DNA of 39,094 bases from an uncultured Eubacteriales bacterium (GTDB lineage: Bacteria > Bacillota > Clostridia > Oscillospirales > Oscillospiraceae), in contig OMVL01000022.1 in the NCBI GenBank assembly GCA_900314485.1, positions 1 through 39,094 on the forward strand. The letters are read 5' to 3'. This document shows, piece by piece, positions 36,894-39,094 of the stretch. Under the pieces are notes generated by a model. The model made no database searches, had not been told where the DNA came from, and was given only the letters and a program-made list of their open reading frames with translations. Within the stretch, counting starts at the first letter, position 1. The number at the start of each line of letters is the position of its first letter. The position numbers and the translations under genes are program-made.

Positions 36894-39094
36894 ATGGCAA
36901 AAACCGATTTGGTCATTGTCGAGTCCCCGGCAAAAGCCAAGACCATTGGAAAATATCTCGGCCCCGGCTATCAGGTCAAGGCCTCTATGGGCCATGTGCG
37001 GGATCTCCCCAAGAGCAAGCTGGGCGTTGACATTGAGGCGGGCTTTGTCCCCGACTATCAGCCCATCCGCGGCAAGGAAGAGACCATCGACGATTTGACA
37101 AAGGCCGCCAAAAAGAGCGGAAAGATCTATCTGGCAACCGACCCGGACCGTGAGGGCGAGGCCATCTCCTGGCACCTCAAGGAGCTGCTGGGCATTCCCG
37201 ATGACAAGACCTACCGGGTCACCTTTAACGAGATCACCAAAAAGGTGGTCAACGAATCCATTCAGCATCCCCGTTCCATCGACCAGGATCTGGTAGATGC
37301 CCAGCAGGCCCGCCGTCTGCTGGACCGGATCATGGGCTATCAGCTCTCCCCCCTGCTCTGGCGGAAGATCCGCCGGGGTCTCTCCGCCGGACGGGTCCAG
37401 TCCGTGGCCACCCGGCTGGTGGTGGATCGGGAGAACGAAATTCGGGCCTTTGTCCCCCAGGAGTACTGGTCCATTGACGTGACGCTGGACCGCATTGCCC
37501 CCAATATTGGCCGCTTCAAGGCCCATTACCACGGTGAGGGAAAGAAGAAGACCGACCTGGGCAGCGCCGAGGAGGTCAATGCCGTCCTCTCCGACATCAA
37601 GGTGCACCCCTTTGTGGTCACCGGCGTCAAGCGGCAGGAGAAGCAGCGTCAGCCCGCTCCTCCCTTCACCACCTCCACCCTCCAGCAGGAGGCCAGCCGC
37701 AAGCTGAATATGACCCCCCGCCGCACTATGTCCGTGGCTCAGCAGCTCTATGAAGGCGTAGACATCGCAGGAGAGGGCACCGTGGGTCTCATCACCTATA
37801 TGAGAACGGACTCTCTCCGTCTCTCTGACGAGGCTGTGGCCGCCGCGCGGCAGTTCCTCTCTGCCCGCTACGGCAGGGAGTATGTCCCCGCAAGCCCCAG
37901 AGTGTATAAGGCAAAGGCAAACGCTCAGGACGCCCACGAGGCCATTCGCCCCACCAATGTGGAGCTGACCCCGGAGGCAGTGCGGGGCAGCCTGACCTCC
38001 GAACAGCTCCGGCTGTATAAGCTGATCTGGAGCCGCTTTTTGGCCTGCCAGATGTCCAACGCCGTCTTTGACAGCGTCTCTATTGATGTGACCTCCGGCA
38101 CCCATCTCTTCCGTGCCACCCATTCCTCCCTCAAGTTCTCCGGCTTTACCGCCGTCTATGTGGAGGGGAAGGACGAGGGCGAGGAGGCCATGGGCTCTCC
38201 TCTCCCCGACCTGCAGGAGCAGGAGCAGGTGCGCCTTGCCGATGCCGAGCCGGCCCAGCACTTCACTCAGCCCCCCGCCCGGTTTACCGAAGCCTCTCTC
38301 ATCAAGCTGCTGGAGGAAAAGGGCATCGGCCGTCCCTCCACCTACGCCCCCACCGTCTCCACCATTTTGGACCGGGAGTACGTGGTAAAAGAGGGCAAGG
38401 CACTTCGCCCCACTCCCCTGGGCGAGGTGGTCAACGGTCTGATGATGGATAAGTTCACCGACATTGTGGACCCGGACTTTACCGCCAAGATGGAGGCGGA
38501 GCTGGATAATGTGGAGGTAGGCAAGGAGAACTGGAAGGACGTCCTCTCCCAGTTCTACGGCAACTTCTCCAAAGAGCTGGCGCAGGCGGAGCAGGATCTG
38601 GACGGCGAGCGCATCAAGATCCCCGCTGAGGAATCTGACGAGATCTGCGATGTCTGCGGCCGCAAGATGGTGGTCAAATCCGGCCGGTTCGGCCGGTTCC
38701 TGGCCTGCCCCGGCTACCCCGATTGCACCTTCACCAAGCCCCTGGTCATTGAGATGCCCGGCAAATGCCCCAAGTGCGGCAGCCGCATTTTGAAAAAGAC
38801 CAGCAAAAAGGGCTACACCTACTACGGCTGCGAGCGCAATAAAGTGGTCAAGGGCGAGCCCTGCGACTTTATGACCTGGGACGTCCCCGTCAAGGACAAC
38901 TGCCCCGTCTGCGGCAAGACCATGTTCAAGCTCTCCGGCAGAGGCTTTAAAAAGCCCTTCTGCATCAACGAAAGCTGCCCCAACTTCCTGCCTGAGGATC
39001 AGCGGGGCTACCGGAAGAAGAAGGAAGAGACGGCCGAAAACGGCGAGGGCGGAGCCTCCGCTGCCGCCGAGAAGCCTGCAAAGACCGGGAAAAA
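36894..39094 (+). CDS. topA: DNA topoisomerase I (3' end outside window)
   Basis: TopA relaxes negative supercoils by transient single-strand cleavage. The Toprim domain begins MAKTDLVIVESPAKAKTIGKY, with the catalytic Glu in VESPAKA and the metal-binding DPDREGEA. QQARRLLDRIMGYQLSP and the LSAGRVQSVA block follow. The cleavage tyrosine is Tyr302 in GLITYMRTDS. Three C-terminal zinc ribbons follow, with Cys pairs in CDVCGRKM, CPKCGSRI and CPVCGKTM. A charged, Ala- and Lys-rich tail is cut by the window end without a stop, so only a few residues are likely missing. GGAGG lies 10 nt before the ATG. Confidence 0.97.
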   Translation, partial: MAKTDLVIVESPAKAKTIGKYLGPGYQVKASMGHVRDLPKSKLGVDIEAGFVPDYQPIRGKEETIDDLTKAAKKSGKIYLATDPDREGEAISWHLKELLGIPDDKTYRVTFNEITKKVVNESIQHPRSIDQDLVDAQQARRLLDRIMGYQLSPLLWRKIRRGLSAGRVQSVATRLVVDRENEIRAFVPQEYWSIDVTLDRIAPNIGRFKAHYHGEGKKKTDLGSAEEVNAVLSDIKVHPFVVTGVKRQEKQRQPAPPFTTSTLQQEASRKLNMTPRRTMSVAQQLYEGVDIAGEGTVGLITYMRTDSLRLSDEAVAAARQFLSARYGREYVPASPRVYKAKANAQDAHEAIRPTNVELTPEAVRGSLTSEQLRLYKLIWSRFLACQMSNAVFDSVSIDVTSGTHLFRATHSSLKFSGFTAVYVEGKDEGEEAMGSPLPDLQEQEQVRLADAEPAQHFTQPPARFTEASLIKLLEEKGIGRPSTYAPTVSTILDREYVVKEGKALRPTPLGEVVNGLMMDKFTDIVDPDFTAKMEAELDNVEVGKENWKDVLSQFYGNFSKELAQAEQDLDGERIKIPAEESDEICDVCGRKMVVKSGRFGRFLACPGYPDCTFTKPLVIEMPGKCPKCGSRILKKTSKKGYTYYGCERNKVVKGEPCDFMTWDVPVKDNCPVCGKTMFKLSGRGFKKPFCINESCPNFLPEDQRGYRKKKEETAENGEGGASAAAEKPAKTGK

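Noticed and set aside
36888..38261. 457-codon open frame on the minus strand opposite topA
   Set aside because: Shadow of topA; no motifs or start signals.
1..39094. CRISPR arrays, tRNA or rRNA genes, insertion sequences
   Set aside because: No regularly spaced repeats, tRNA-like cloverleaf with CCA-type ends, rRNA blocks or transposase motifs were seen on either strand.

Overview
The window looks like a chromosomal segment of a GC-rich, spore-forming member of the Clostridia, probably an Oscillospiraceae-type gut bacterium of the Flavonifractor/Oscillibacter kind. The grounds are a BofA sporulation protein behind a sigma-E-like promoter, an L13-type leader, strong GGAGG ribosome sites, teichoic-acid-type CDP-glycerol enzymes and Firmicutes-style two-component genes. 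Genus assignment is inference.

Left to right. (1) 1-930, minus: rplM-rpsI with a textbook promoter and an L13-type leader hairpin. (2) 1052-1372, minus: bofA. (3) 1380-1710: a gene-free stretch with several strong hairpins and the terminator of the next operon. (4) 1713-14487, minus: a cell-surface glycan locus. tagD starts an operon running through a giant YfhO-type membrane protein, a broken wecE-type aminotransferase, a small membrane protein, a CsbB/GtrB-like glycosyltransferase, an ATP-grasp enzyme, a PaaK/CapK-like adenylating enzyme, two SMR-type half-transporters and rfbA-rfbB. A CDP-glycerol glycerophosphotransferase gene with its own promoter lies just upstream. The set reads as synthesis of a dTDP-amino-deoxysugar, possible N-acylation, lipid loading, flipping, and transfer onto a glycerol-phosphate-type polymer. 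wecE carries two lesions and the YfhO gene appears to have lost its last membrane segment, so the pathway may be off in this strain, or the assembly may be faulty here. (5) 14720-16390, plus: an L,D-transpeptidase. (6) 16453-18058, minus: a CNNM/CorC-type CBS protein with a small upstream gene. (7) 18220-20876, minus: response regulator, sensor kinase and GerMN lipoprotein in one operon. (8) 21044-21340, plus: an orphan small membrane protein. (9) 21451-25507, minus: a Ca2+-type P-ATPase followed by pgi.

(10) 25630-34477, minus: a compact siphophage structural block: small and large terminase, portal, scaffold, capsid, connectors, tail tube, frameshifting tail chaperones, a short tape measure and a DUF6711-like protein. 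It lacks integrase, repressor, replication, lysis, baseplate and fibre genes. It is either a remnant or a domesticated particle module. Its promoter overlaps a near-match to the Firmicutes LexA box, the chaperone pair has a canonical slippery heptamer, and the tail-tube gene is bracketed by two strong hairpins.

(11) 34727-39094, plus: a TrmH/SpoU RNA methyltransferase, a divergent dprA and topA (cut by the window end). No tRNA, rRNA, CRISPR array or insertion sequence was seen. Family assignments come from motif and sequence recognition by eye; no database search was run.
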